DNA of 64,000 nucleotides, from the NCBI RefSeq assembly GCF_003253565.1, contig NZ_QKUF01000003.1, positions 124,001-188,000 on the forward strand, read 5' to 3'. The position numbers and the translations under genes are program-made. The notes beneath the pieces were generated by a model. The model saw only the letters and a list, made by a program, of their open reading frames with translations, had not been told where the DNA came from and did not search any database. Below, piece by piece: positions 25,560-34,170 of the stretch. Numbering within the stretch: the stretch's first letter is position 1; each line of letters begins with the position of its first letter. Origin of the DNA: Thermosporothrix hazakensis (lineage in GTDB: Bacteria > Chloroflexota > Ktedonobacteria > Ktedonobacterales > Ktedonobacteraceae).

Positions 25560-27134
25560 ATGACTATCAAGCATACGCAATCATCAAAGGAAGTTGAATG
25601 CCAGGATGGAAGCGCGAACGCTCAACCTGCTCCTTCTCCTGATCAACCTGAACGCAAGGTGTGGCAGCCGAAGATCTGGGGTGGTCGTATCTTCCGCTTT
25701 AATCTACATAAATTTCGGTTTTCTGAAGGATTTTCTATTCGGCGTTTCAGTATTCTTGAAGCCTCTGTGCTGCTGATCCTCGCTATCATTGCCTCAAAAG
25801 GGTTAGGGGTGGTGCGCCAGAGCATTTTTAATGCCTTTTTCGGCACAGGACCCGAGGCCAATGCATTTTATGCCGCCAACCGTTTGCCTGAAACACTGTT
25901 CAACCTGATTTCCGGGGGAGCGTTAGTGCATGCTTTTATTCCGGTCTTTCTGGCATATGATCGGGAGAAAGGCGCACAGGAGGCCTGGAGACTCTCCAGT
26001 CTGGTCTTTAATGTGATGCTGGTTGCCCTCACAGTAGTTGTGATTGTGGCAGAGTTTCTGACACCCGCGTTTGTTGATCATATCTTAATTCCGGGATATG
26101 CCGCGTCGGAGCGTGAACTGACAACCTCATTGACGCGCATTATGCTGTTTCAGCCGTTAATTCTGGCACTGGGCACTATTGTGACCGCCGTCTTAAATAG
26201 CAAGAGGCAATTCCTTTTGCCCGCGCTCTCTATTGCTATCTATAACATAGGTATTATTGGTGGATTGCTAGCTACAAAGGTGGTGCCGGAGCTGGGTATT
26301 TATGGGCCGACCTATGGCGTTCTGGTGGCCTCGGCACTTCAGGTAATTGTCCAGATTCCCGCGCTGCTCAAGCAGGGAGGACGCTATACCTTTGCCTGGA
26401 ATCTGCGTCACCCGGGGCTCTGGCAGGTCATTCGATTGCTTGGGCCCAATTCGCTCTCAATCGGTGTCGTCTATATCGCTCTGATTGTCGAGACACGTTT
26501 TACATCGCTCTATTTGCCAGATGCCGCCAGTCTCTCGGCAATTCACAATGCTGATATGTTGCAAGCGGTGCCTTTTGCCCTGATCTCGCAGACAATCGGG
26601 CAGGCGTTGTTGCCCCATCTGACGGTTCATGCGACGGCAGGCCGCTTTGTCCGGATGCGGCAGATGGCGGCGAAGGTCATGGGGATCTCAATTCTGCTGA
26701 CAGTTCCGGCTGCGATTGGGCTTGGCGTGATCGGGCTTCCATTGATTCGGCTTCTCTTTCAGCATGGTGAATTTACGGTGCACTCAAGCCACCTGACTTA
26801 TCTCGCTTTGCTTGGCTATCTGGTTGGTATTCCAGGGACGACGGCGGGTGATATGCTTTCGCGTGGTTTTTTTGCCTTGAAGGATGCACACACGCCGCTG
26901 TTGACAAACACCATTAACCTGATTGCACGTATTTCTATGATGATTCTACTATTGCGTTTCCTGCCAGAAGAGTATGTTATTATATCAATACCGCTTGCCT
27001 ACGCGCTTTCGTCGACTATTGAAGCAATTGTGCTGTTCTTGCTCCTCTGGTTCCGTTTGAAGCGCTATGTCAAACAAGATAAAGGGATGGTGCGTCTGTT
27101 GCGGCGGCGAGCCTCTCTGGCGGGAAAAGTATGA
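25560..27134 (+). CDS. murJ: Lipid II flippase MurJ/MviN family
   Basis: A 524-residue integral membrane protein of the MOP exporter superfamily with about 14 hydrophobic segments. The family motifs KGLGVVRQSIFNAFFGTGPEANAF near residue 75 and NRLPETLFNLISGGALVHAFIPVF are typical of MurJ, which carries lipid-linked peptidoglycan precursor across the membrane. A soluble N-terminal extension of about 65 residues (Pro- and charge-rich) is longer than in E. coli MurJ. The ATG at 25560 follows TGAGGAGATC; an in-frame TTG upstream is less likely. It diverges from a peptidoglycan hydrolase gene, so a cell-envelope role is consistent. Confidence 0.9.
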   Translation: MTIKHTQSSKEVECQDGSANAQPAPSPDQPERKVWQPKIWGGRIFRFNLHKFRFSEGFSIRRFSILEASVLLILAIIASKGLGVVRQSIFNAFFGTGPEANAFYAANRLPETLFNLISGGALVHAFIPVFLAYDREKGAQEAWRLSSLVFNVMLVALTVVVIVAEFLTPAFVDHILIPGYAASERELTTSLTRIMLFQPLILALGTIVTAVLNSKRQFLLPALSIAIYNIGIIGGLLATKVVPELGIYGPTYGVLVASALQVIVQIPALLKQGGRYTFAWNLRHPGLWQVIRLLGPNSLSIGVVYIALIVETRFTSLYLPDAASLSAIHNADMLQAVPFALISQTIGQALLPHLTVHATAGRFVRMRQMAAKVMGISILLTVPAAIGLGVIGLPLIRLLFQHGEFTVHSSHLTYLALLGYLVGIPGTTAGDMLSRGFFALKDAHTPLLTNTINLIARISMMILLLRFLPEEYVIISIPLAYALSSTIEAIVLFLLLWFRLKRYVKQDKGMVRLLRRRASLAGKV

Positions 27135-27243
27135 GCGGTAGAGGTAGAGTAGGCTCAGGACCTTTGGCCCTGGACTTCCCGGTAGCAAATCAGGGACAAT
27201 TTGCACTGTAAGTGGTATGACTCTGCTCGTATACTGTTTAAAA

Positions 27244-27351
27244 GATCAGGGGTATCAGAGAACAACGTATATGGATGCGAAGGGGAAAGCAGTTGACTTG
27301 TGAGATCTGGGAGTACTGGAAGTGGATATGATTGAGGTGCTACCCCTGATC
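27244..27351. repeat. Perfect 11-bp inverted repeat with 86-bp spacer
   Basis: GATCAGGGGTA at 27244-27254 is matched by TACCCCTGATC at 27341-27351. Both arms are preceded or followed by A/T-rich bases. It lies in the leader of the FlgM-like gene. It could be a long-stem RNA leader or paired protein sites; no function is known. Confidence 0.5.
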
Positions 27352-27442
27352 GCTTTTGCCAGTAAGGGTTAGCTCTCATCTTAAATAGAAAGGAACTGAC
27401 AGGTTTGTGCTGGTATCACCTGTCAGAAGAAAAGCAAGACGT

Positions 27443-27733
27443 ATGGAACCGAACGTACTGCGCAACCAACAGGAGAATCAGCCTGAAAGAGGCTATTCGA
27501 CGTCGAGGAGGAAAGAGCCGTTCAGCTCGAAAGGTGAGCGAATTGCAGCCGTTGAGATGCGTTTGCGTACGCAAAGGGATGAGCAGCAGCGTCTGGAACG
27601 TGTAGCTGAGATAAAGGCGCAGGTTGAAGCGGGAACCTATCAAATAGATAGCCGTGCTATAGCACTTTCCATCTTTCGTTCTTCCACTGATTGGAAGCTG
27701 CTCGGATTGGACAAAGCCGTTGCGCTAGAGTGA
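27443..27733 (+). CDS. FlgM-like anti-sigma factor
   Basis: A 96-residue protein. The C-terminal half carries RVAEIKAQVEAGTYQIDSRAIALSI, which is the conserved helix-turn of FlgM (RVxxIKxxIxxGxYxVdxxxvA). FlgM binds and inhibits flagellar sigma-28. The N-terminal half is basic and Gln/Glu-rich and probably disordered, as in FlgM. No flagellar gene is seen in the window, so the target sigma factor may be a different one. ATG at 27443 is the first good methionine; a GTG at 27407 preceded by AAAGGA is an alternative giving 108 residues. It is monocistronic, with a terminator after it. Confidence 0.65.
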   Translation: MEPNVLRNQQENQPERGYSTSRRKEPFSSKGERIAAVEMRLRTQRDEQQRLERVAEIKAQVEAGTYQIDSRAIALSIFRSSTDWKLLGLDKAVALE

Positions 27734-27782
27734 GAGAGATGAGAGTGTGACTCCTCCCATAGAGGGATGAGCGGGGTATGCG

Positions 27783-27821
27783 CCGGGGAAGAGCTGAGAC
27801 ATGTTCTTCCCCGGTTTTTTT
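27783..27821 (+). terminator. Rho-independent terminator after the FlgM-like gene
   Basis: A perfect 10-bp stem CCGGGGAAGA/TCTTCCCCGG (27783-27792 with 27805-27814) is followed by seven T (27815-27821). Confidence 0.9.
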
Positions 27822-28366
27822 GTGGCGTTGAAAAAGCACCGCCTGTTTGTTGTGAGCCTGCCTGCTATCCCGCCTCTTCCCTTGCTTTCTTTTTGGAGAT
27901 AGGCTATACTGAAAATATAGGAGCAAACGCGAGAAGTTTCGCTTAAAGAAACGGTGTGTTATGCGCAAGAAAGATTTTTCCTCTAAACGAAAAGGTCGCT
28001 ACATAGCAAAATTCCACGATTTCTGCGGCTTCCATCTGTCCACCTGTTATCCCTGACCTCTTTGTGGGTTTCCGTGCTCACGGAATGCCTCTTCTCTTTA
28101 TCGTTTCTATGCATCCTGAAGAACGGGAAGGCGCCTGTACGCTGTTTCCGCCATCTTCAAATATCATCTTTTTAGATGCATGGGCGACTATTTCGGCAGT
28201 AGAATCTGTTGATCTCTATGCCGAACATCATGCCATATCCACAAGTGGCCTTTTTTTGAACATGGGTGCATCCAGCACGATGTGATGCCATGTGCGGTCA
28301 TTGTACCGGTGGTGCGGGACGGGGTGGAATGGCTTGCGGATACTCGCACGAACAGAAAGGATTTTT
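27822..28366. other. Intergenic region before putrescine aminotransferase
   Basis: No convincing gene. A 73-codon open frame at 28064-28285 has no ribosome binding site or family resemblance. The region probably contains the promoter and a leader for the aminotransferase gene. Confidence 0.45.
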
Positions 28367-29779
28367 ATGCGTGGTGATGGTTTACCACAGGCCCTTCACG
28401 ATTCGCAGCGGTACCTGGATGTTGTCTTAAAACCGCAATTGAGCCCGACTGAGGCCCAATGGCTGATTGAAAAGACGGTTGATAACTTTACGAACTACTT
28501 TAACAGTGGCTTTATCGACTATCGTAAATCGGTAACTGAGGCGGGCGATTATGCTGCTGTGGAGTGGACCGGACGCGGTGCTACTTTTAAAGACGCGCTC
28601 GGACGTACCTTTATCGATTGTCTTGGTGGCTATGGGCTCTTCAATCTGGGTTGGGCTCATCCTGAAGTCGTAAGGGCCGTTCAAACACAGGCGGCGAAGA
28701 GTCCGCTCCCCTCGCAGGAATTGCTCGACCCACTTCGCGGCATGCTGGCCCATTTGCTGGCCGAGATTACCCCGGGGGATATTCAGTATAGCTTCTTTGT
28801 AAGCAGTGGGACGGAGGCTGTGGAGGGCGCAATGAAGCTTGCCAAGCTCTATACTGGAAAGAGCGGCTTTATTGCGGCAGTTCGGGGCTTTCATGGGAAA
28901 ACAACTGGTTCACTGGCGCTGACTGGAAAGGCGTTATATCGCCGACCGCCGCTTCCGCTTCATCCTGACATCTATCATGTGCCGTATGGAGATGCCGAGG
29001 CTGTTGAGATGCAATTGCGCATTGCCCGGGAAGTTGGGAATGACATTGCGGCGGTAGTGATGGAGCCGATTCAAGGCGAGGCGGGCGCGATTGTGCCACC
29101 GGATGACTTCTGGCCCCGCTTGCGTCAGATCTGTGATGCCTATCAGGTCTTGCTGATCGCTGATGAGGTACAGACCGGCATGGGGCGTACCGGGAAGATG
29201 TGGGGGGTAGAACACTGGAACGTGGTTCCTGATATCATGACCTCTGCGAAGGCTCTGGGTGGCGGTGTCATGCCTGTAGGTGCCTTTATGGCAAAGCCGG
29301 AAATCTGGCAGGTGCTCAACGAGAATCCGTTTATTCATACCACTACAACCGGAGGAAATCCGCTGGCCTGTGCGGCCGCTATTGCCGCTATCCATGTTTC
29401 GCTGCGAGAACGGGTTGCGGAACAGGCTGCGACAAAAGGCGAATACCTGCTCGCACAGCTCCGTAAGCTCGCCACACAATACAGTGATTTCTTTGAAGAT
29501 ATTACTGGCAAGGGGCTGCTTCTGGGCATGCATTTTAAGGATGATGAGATTGGCTACGCCATTTCAGCGGGCCTCTTTAAGCGTGGCGTCCTCATTTCCG
29601 GCACGATGAATAACGCGCGGGTAATTCGTGTTGAGCCTCCGCTGGTGATTACCCGTGATGAGATTGATACGGTGCTTGATAGGCTTGATGATACCCTGCG
29701 TTCATTGCGTGTAGCACGCGCCGGTGAGCGAAACACTGATGCGCTTGTCGCGGTAAAAGATGTGGCTGTGGCGGGCTAA
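28367..29779 (+). CDS. patA: Putrescine aminotransferase (class III, PLP-dependent)
   Basis: A 470-residue class III aminotransferase. It is unusually close by eye to E. coli PatA/YgjG: IEKTVDNFTNYFNSGFIDYR, KSVTEAGDYAAVEW, FIDCLGGYGLFNLGWAHP, SQELLDPLRGMLAHLLA, YSFFVSSGTEAVEGAMKLAK, and NNARVIRVEPPL at the end. The catalytic Lys is in SAKALGGGVMPVGA (family Lys of the SKALGGG motif), and DEVQTGMGRTGKM is the cofactor-binding segment. The enzyme transfers the amino group of putrescine to 2-oxoglutarate, making 4-aminobutanal that cyclises to pyrroline. It works in the cytoplasm in polyamine degradation. The ATG at 28367 has AGAAAGGA upstream. No other polyamine gene is adjacent. Confidence 0.9.
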   Translation: MRGDGLPQALHDSQRYLDVVLKPQLSPTEAQWLIEKTVDNFTNYFNSGFIDYRKSVTEAGDYAAVEWTGRGATFKDALGRTFIDCLGGYGLFNLGWAHPEVVRAVQTQAAKSPLPSQELLDPLRGMLAHLLAEITPGDIQYSFFVSSGTEAVEGAMKLAKLYTGKSGFIAAVRGFHGKTTGSLALTGKALYRRPPLPLHPDIYHVPYGDAEAVEMQLRIAREVGNDIAAVVMEPIQGEAGAIVPPDDFWPRLRQICDAYQVLLIADEVQTGMGRTGKMWGVEHWNVVPDIMTSAKALGGGVMPVGAFMAKPEIWQVLNENPFIHTTTTGGNPLACAAAIAAIHVSLRERVAEQAATKGEYLLAQLRKLATQYSDFFEDITGKGLLLGMHFKDDEIGYAISAGLFKRGVLISGTMNNARVIRVEPPLVITRDEIDTVLDRLDDTLRSLRVARAGERNTDALVAVKDVAVAG

Positions 29780-29799
29780 ACAATTTGATCGTATACCAG

Positions 29800-29845
29800 A
29801 AAAAAAGTGGCACCGGAATATCTGCTTCCGGTGCCTGCTTGCTTT
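29800..29845. terminator. Bidirectional terminator between convergent genes
   Basis: A perfect 10-bp stem GGCACCGGAA/TTCCGGTGCC (29809-29818 with 29826-29835) with a 7-nt loop is flanked by a run of A on the left and TGCTTGCTTTTG on the right. It serves patA on the plus strand and, with the T run on the minus strand, the URO-D family gene. Confidence 0.8.
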
Positions 29846-29860
29846 TGTGGTCGCAGTGGA

Positions 29861-30829
29861 TCAATGCTGAAGGGAATCAACCTGGGAGCGTGCGAATTGT
29901 AGCCAGCGCTCTGGCGTGTCATCGGGAACAGAGCATCCGTTTGCAAGGATCAGGCGTCGCCCTTTGGTTTGAGTGATCGCGGCCATGATCTCGTTTGTGA
30001 TCTCAGTTTCGCCTCCTTGCGTGATCGGTCCGCGCTCAAAGAGCCCACCCATCAGACATTTATCGGTCAGTGTCAGCGCCTCGCTCAGGCTTGGTCCGGT
30101 TAGACGATCGCTCCAACTCAGGGCCTGTACTGGATAGCGGTCAAAGAACTCAAAGTAGATTTGATCGCTGCTTTGTTGGGGATCGGCGTGTATATGGGCA
30201 ATGTTCAGCCAGCCTTTCTCTGCTCCTCGCAGAGCTTGCAGGTCATAGCGCCAGCCGAGCTCTTTATACTCGTCGAGTGTAAAGTCAGCAGTGGTTGCGC
30301 CCATGCAGGAATAGAAAATGCCATCTGCCCCCGCATCAATAGCGGCCTCCATCAGCTTACGGAGATTTGCCGCCAGCGTGCCAAGACCTTCCTCAAAGAC
30401 CTGTGGATCACTGCGTGCAATGTTGATCGTACGGGCATGGGGTGGGCCGAAGAAGAACATCAGATAGGTAAGCGGACTGAAAAGGGTCAGGATGATGGGG
30501 GAGTCCGGGCCGACCTCGGCCCGGATCTTCCGGATGCAGAGAAGCTGCTGCTGAAACTCGGGTGTTGTGTCGACGTCGAGCCGCGGCAAGAAGCGTATTT
30601 GCCGCGCTTCTAGAAATGGCTGCTCCGGTCCTGGATAGGGAATATCGGGCATAATTTTGATGATATCCAGGTGAAAGGTGTCGCGAAAGAAATGCAGTGT
30701 CTGCTCGGCGAGCCGTTCGCCCGACCCTTCAGGGTTGAAATGATGCCAGAAGCAGAGAGGCACCCGATCGACAGGTTCTCCCTTCAACGCTGCACTGACC
30801 CGTTCACGAGGTGTCATGTGTTCTCCCAT
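29861..30829 (-). CDS. Uroporphyrinogen decarboxylase-fold protein (not canonical HemE)
   Basis: A 322-residue protein of the URO-D/MtaA superfamily. It starts MTPRERVSAALKGEPVDRVPLCFW, the typical opening, and contains AIDAGADGIFYSCMGAT, LNIAHIHADPQ, and a C-terminal ILANGCSVPDDTPERWLQFA that matches the family end (AxGCxVPxxTPxENL). The HemE substrate motif WxMRQAGR is absent (CFWHHFNPEG instead), so it is unlikely to decarboxylate uroporphyrinogen. Relatives include corrinoid methyltransferases, but no corrinoid protein is adjacent. The start at 30829 has GGGAGGGAACC in front. A small membrane protein gene precedes it by 19 bases. Confidence 0.82.
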   Translation of the reverse strand: MGEHMTPRERVSAALKGEPVDRVPLCFWHHFNPEGSGERLAEQTLHFFRDTFHLDIIKIMPDIPYPGPEQPFLEARQIRFLPRLDVDTTPEFQQQLLCIRKIRAEVGPDSPIILTLFSPLTYLMFFFGPPHARTINIARSDPQVFEEGLGTLAANLRKLMEAAIDAGADGIFYSCMGATTADFTLDEYKELGWRYDLQALRGAEKGWLNIAHIHADPQQSSDQIYFEFFDRYPVQALSWSDRLTGPSLSEALTLTDKCLMGGLFERGPITQGGETEITNEIMAAITQTKGRRLILANGCSVPDDTPERWLQFARSQVDSLQH

Positions 30830-30848
30830 GACGGTTCCCTCCCTGTTG

Positions 30849-31049
30849 TTATTGTGATTGATCGTTTTCAGTTGGTTGGGTGGGCTCCAGTGGGGCAAGC
30901 CCGAGTTCATAGCTTTGAGGTTGATACTCAACGCTCTTTTCAACCTGGGTGGTCAGAAAATGATCGAACCAGCGGGCAAGAAATGCCCCCAGTGCGGCAC
31001 TTCCCAGTAATGCCGCAACTTTGAGCGCCGCTGTTGCTGAGTTACTCAT
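30849..31049 (-). CDS. Small single-pass membrane protein
   Basis: A 66-residue protein with a hydrophobic stretch at about residues 8-27 (ALKVAALLGSAALGAFLARW) and a hydrophilic, Glu- and Pro-rich tail. The ATG at 31049 is preceded by AAAGGATC, and the stop lies 19 bases before the URO-D-fold gene, so the two are probably co-transcribed. I recognise no family. It could anchor or regulate its partner, but this is speculation. Confidence 0.6.
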   Translation of the reverse strand: MSNSATAALKVAALLGSAALGAFLARWFDHFLTTQVEKSVEYQPQSYELGLAPLEPTQPTENDQSQ

Positions 31050-31062
31050 GAAGAGATCCTTT

Positions 31063-31170
31063 CTATAGAGCGCAATGAGAGCGCTAATCCCTTTCGGGTG
31101 TCTTCTGCTGTTGCCTCCCTCTTTTACCGGTGAGGAGAAATGTTATCCTCCCTCTCTATCAATAATACGT
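31063..31170 (-). promoter_or_regulatory. Possibly structured 5' leader of the small membrane protein / URO-D unit
   Basis: On the minus strand several short hairpins follow one another: GAGGA/TCCTC, CCC-GAAA-GGG (a GNRA-type tetraloop) and AGCGC/GCGCT. They lie between a possible promoter and the AAAGGATC site at 31060. No known riboswitch core could be matched by eye. The rest of the 31050-31446 gap carries the divergent promoter for the adenine deaminase operon. Confidence 0.3.
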
Positions 31171-31446
31171 AAAGGCGAAGGGCTCGGTTGGGTTTTCGTG
31201 CTGGTAAAAGGGAAGATCCGGCGTGTAAGCTGAAGCAGGATATTTTCTGTTTCAGGAGAGTGCAGAGGATTTATGCGTTTCCGTGCGTAAAGCGCTTTCT
31301 GTCAAGGTTGATTTGCCAGGGGTACCAAGAAGGGTGATTATATTGATGAGAATTATATATACTCTGACATATGTGCTACAATCTGCTAAAAGCTTTCATC
31401 ATAGGAAATCTGGTGTAATTATGAGAGGGAGAGAATGAGGAGCGCG

Positions 31447-33180
31447 ATGGATGATATGTTAGGGCGACGCATTCGGATCGCACGGGGTGAGCTTCCCGCG
31501 GACGTTGTCTTGCGCAATGCAAATGTGGTAAACGTGTGTAGCGGGGAGATATACCTTGCCGATGTAGCGCTTGCTGATGGGTATGTTGTAGGGGTAGGCC
31601 AGCCGGGCTCCGGTTATCAGGGAAATGTGGTGCGGGATCTTGAGGGACGCTGGTTAGTTCCCGGGCTCATGGACGGGCATATGCATATTGAAAGTACCAT
31701 GCTGACCCTGCCGGAGTTTGCACGGATAGTGGTCCCGCGTGGGGTGACAACGGTCATGCTTGATCCACACGAATACGCGAACGTGCTTGGTATTGAGGGG
31801 ATTCGCTATGTCCTGACTTCCGGGCGTGATCTGCCTCTGAGCTGCTATGTGCTGCTTTCATCGTGTGTTCCTGCATCTGCTTTTGAGAGTCCTTATCATC
31901 CGTTATCTGCGCAGGACTTGCAGCCCCTAGTGCAGGAGAAGAATGTGCTTGGTCTGGCTGAGATGATGAATATGCCGGGGGTGTTGCAGTGCGATGAGCA
32001 GGTCTTAGAGAAGATCGCTATGATATGTGAGAAGGGTTTGGTGGTGGATGGACATGCTCCGGGATTGCGGGGGCGTGATCTCTGTGCTTATGCGACGGCT
32101 GGTGTGATGTCAGATCATGAGTGTACAACTGTTGAAGAGGCCCGTGAGCGTATTCGTCTGGGAATGTGGTTGATGATTCGCGAGGGCTCGGCTGCCCGGA
32201 ACCTTGATGCCCTCCTGCCGCTGGTCAAGGAACTGCATCCTCCTCGTGTCTTTTTTGTGACGGATGATCGTGACCCGCTGGATTTGATGACGCGGGGACA
32301 TATCGATTCTATGGTGCGTCGAGCCATTGAGCTCGGGCTCGAGCCGGTGGAAGCGATTCGTCTGGCAACGTATAATACTGCGCAGTACTTCCGGTTGTAC
32401 GATCGGGGTGCGATTGCTCCGGGATTTATTGCTGATCTGGTGGTACTGGATAATCTACAGCGCTTCGAGGTAGAATCTGTCTATAAAGCCGGTGAGCTTG
32501 TTGCGCAACAGGGCCGTCTGGTTCAGGAACTGACGCCGCTTGATACGCCTCTCGATGAGGTGAACACGATCAGGATTGGAGCGCTGGCGGAGTCCTCGTT
32601 CCAGCTTCCCGGAAAGCCGGGAGAGGTTGCGGTGATTGGTATTGAGCCAGATCAGATTGTGACACAGCATATAAAGCTGGATGCGCCGCTGCGGGATGGG
32701 CTGATTGTGGCTGATCCAGAGCGCGATCTACTCAAACTCGCGGTGATCGAGCGTCATCATGCGACGGGGCGCGTGGGTCTGGGGCTGGTACAAGGCTTCG
32801 GGTTGAAACAGGGTGCGCTTGGTTCCAGTGTGGCCCACGATGCTCATAATCTGGTGATTGCTGGCACCAATGATCGTGATATGTTCGCGGCGGCGAAGGC
32901 ACTTGAAGCGATGGGAGGTGGCTTTGTTTTCGTAGTGGATGGAGAGATTCGTGCTGCTGTGCCGCTACCGCTCGGTGGGCTGGTTTCTCCGCTGCCTGCA
33001 AGTAAGCTTGTGGCACAACTGCGAGCGCTGGATGAAGTGGCGGCGGCGTATGGCTGTGTGCCGGAACATCCCTGTATGACACTGAGCTTCCTTTCTCTCT
33101 CGGTCATCCCCTCACTCAAGCTGACGGATCAAGGCTTGATCGATGTTGAAACTTTTTCGGTGCTCCCGCTACAAAGGTAA
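31447..33180 (+). CDS. ade: Adenine deaminase
   Basis: A 577-residue amidohydrolase-type adenine deaminase (Ade family), which converts adenine to hypoxanthine and ammonia. It shows VPGLMDGHMHIESTML (HxH metal ligands), TTVMLDPHEYANVLG, VVDGHAPGLRG, GVMSDHECT and FFVTDDRDPLDL. These are the ordered motifs of the bacterial enzyme, and the C-terminal AHDAHNLVIAGTNDRDM is also typical. ATG at 31447 has GAGGAG seven bases upstream; ATG at 31435 is a possible alternative. It heads an operon with two xanthine dehydrogenase-family genes, which suggests that its product is further oxidised. Confidence 0.95.
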   Translation: MDDMLGRRIRIARGELPADVVLRNANVVNVCSGEIYLADVALADGYVVGVGQPGSGYQGNVVRDLEGRWLVPGLMDGHMHIESTMLTLPEFARIVVPRGVTTVMLDPHEYANVLGIEGIRYVLTSGRDLPLSCYVLLSSCVPASAFESPYHPLSAQDLQPLVQEKNVLGLAEMMNMPGVLQCDEQVLEKIAMICEKGLVVDGHAPGLRGRDLCAYATAGVMSDHECTTVEEARERIRLGMWLMIREGSAARNLDALLPLVKELHPPRVFFVTDDRDPLDLMTRGHIDSMVRRAIELGLEPVEAIRLATYNTAQYFRLYDRGAIAPGFIADLVVLDNLQRFEVESVYKAGELVAQQGRLVQELTPLDTPLDEVNTIRIGALAESSFQLPGKPGEVAVIGIEPDQIVTQHIKLDAPLRDGLIVADPERDLLKLAVIERHHATGRVGLGLVQGFGLKQGALGSSVAHDAHNLVIAGTNDRDMFAAAKALEAMGGGFVFVVDGEIRAAVPLPLGGLVSPLPASKLVAQLRALDEVAAAYGCVPEHPCMTLSFLSLSVIPSLKLTDQGLIDVETFSVLPLQR

Positions 33181-33185
33181 CGTCC

Positions 33186-34154
33186 ATGCTATTGAGGCTA
33201 GTTGAATATCATTGGGCAGAGCATCTCGATGACGCGCTTTTGCTTCTCGGGCGGTTGGATGTGAAAACAGTGCCTCTGGCCGGAGGTACCTATTTACTGA
33301 ATCAGGATGATGATAGTATTCAAGCTGTTGTCGATTTGCGCGATTTGGGTCTGTCCTATATCCAGGAAAAAGAGCGTACGGTGCATCTGGGCGCAATGAC
33401 TACTCTACAGGCGCTGTTAGAGTCTCCTGTCATGAAACAGCGTGGTATGGAAGTGCTTGCTGCGGCGGCCCAGGCTTCCGCACCCTCCCACTTGATTCGC
33501 AACAGTGCGACGGTCGGGGGAACGCTCGGAGCTGGTCTGGCAGCTCAGGCTGATTTGCTCCCTGTCCTGGTTGCCTTCGATGCCGAGGCTGTGGTGCGCT
33601 CGGGCTCAAAAACGGAGTTAAATCTGACCGGTGGCTCGTTTCAGCGTTCCGGGCTTCCGCTTTCAGGCGTGGTTTTCAAGGGAAAGCAGGAGCGGCGGCT
33701 TGCGGCTGCTACCTTTGAGTTAGAACGACGTCCCAACGAATTGATTATTGAAGTGGTGATGCCGCGTCCCGTGATAGGGTGTGGTACTTCTTTTCAGCGT
33801 ATCAGCAGTACGCCTACAGATGTTGCCCTGTTAAATGCTTCTGCCCTGGTTGAGATTGAGGAGGGACGCTATAAGCGCGTGCGGTTGGTGTTTGGGGGCG
33901 TGAATATGGAGCCGGTGCGCATTCGCGCGCTGGAGCAGATGTTTGAAGGCCAGGTTGCTGCCCAACCGCCGGATAGTGAGCGTATACAGGCTGTTGTACG
34001 GCATTGTCTCTCATTCTTCCGGCCTCCTTCCGATTTTCGGGCCAGCAATGGATATCGCCGTGTTGTCGCGATGAGCTTGGGTCAACGCGCCCTTGAAGAG
34101 GCTTTTAATGTCGCCCATTGGCGAAGCATTGTTGCATCCGGTACCGATAAATAA
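33186..34154 (+). CDS. FAD-binding subunit of a xanthine dehydrogenase-family complex
   Basis: A 322-residue FAD subunit of the CoxM/XdhB type. The flavin motif PLAGGTYLLN near residue 30 (usual LAGGTDLL), IRNSATVGGTLGAG near 110 (usual IRNxATVGGNL), and a C-terminal CO-dehydrogenase flavoprotein domain with SNGYRRVVAMSLGQRALEEA are visible. Several residues differ from the consensus (Thr for Asn after GG, Tyr for Asp). It would pass electrons from the iron-sulphur clusters of the next gene to FAD and an acceptor. It starts five bases after ade and ends 16 bases before the fused subunit, so it is translationally coupled. Confidence 0.85.
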   Translation: MLLRLVEYHWAEHLDDALLLLGRLDVKTVPLAGGTYLLNQDDDSIQAVVDLRDLGLSYIQEKERTVHLGAMTTLQALLESPVMKQRGMEVLAAAAQASAPSHLIRNSATVGGTLGAGLAAQADLLPVLVAFDAEAVVRSGSKTELNLTGGSFQRSGLPLSGVVFKGKQERRLAAATFELERRPNELIIEVVMPRPVIGCGTSFQRISSTPTDVALLNASALVEIEEGRYKRVRLVFGGVNMEPVRIRALEQMFEGQVAAQPPDSERIQAVVRHCLSFFRPPSDFRASNGYRRVVAMSLGQRALEEAFNVAHWRSIVASGTDK

Positions 34155-34170
34155 GGGATTGTAAGCGAAG

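Noticed and set aside
28064..28285. A 73-codon open frame upstream of the aminotransferase
   Set aside because: No ribosome binding site and no recognisable pattern.
29861..30829. HemE of haem synthesis
   Set aside because: The WxMRQAGR substrate motif is absent and no other haem gene is adjacent.
31063..31170. A cobalamin, glycine or SAM riboswitch in the URO-D leader
   Set aside because: None of the conserved core boxes of these classes could be found; only generic hairpins are present.
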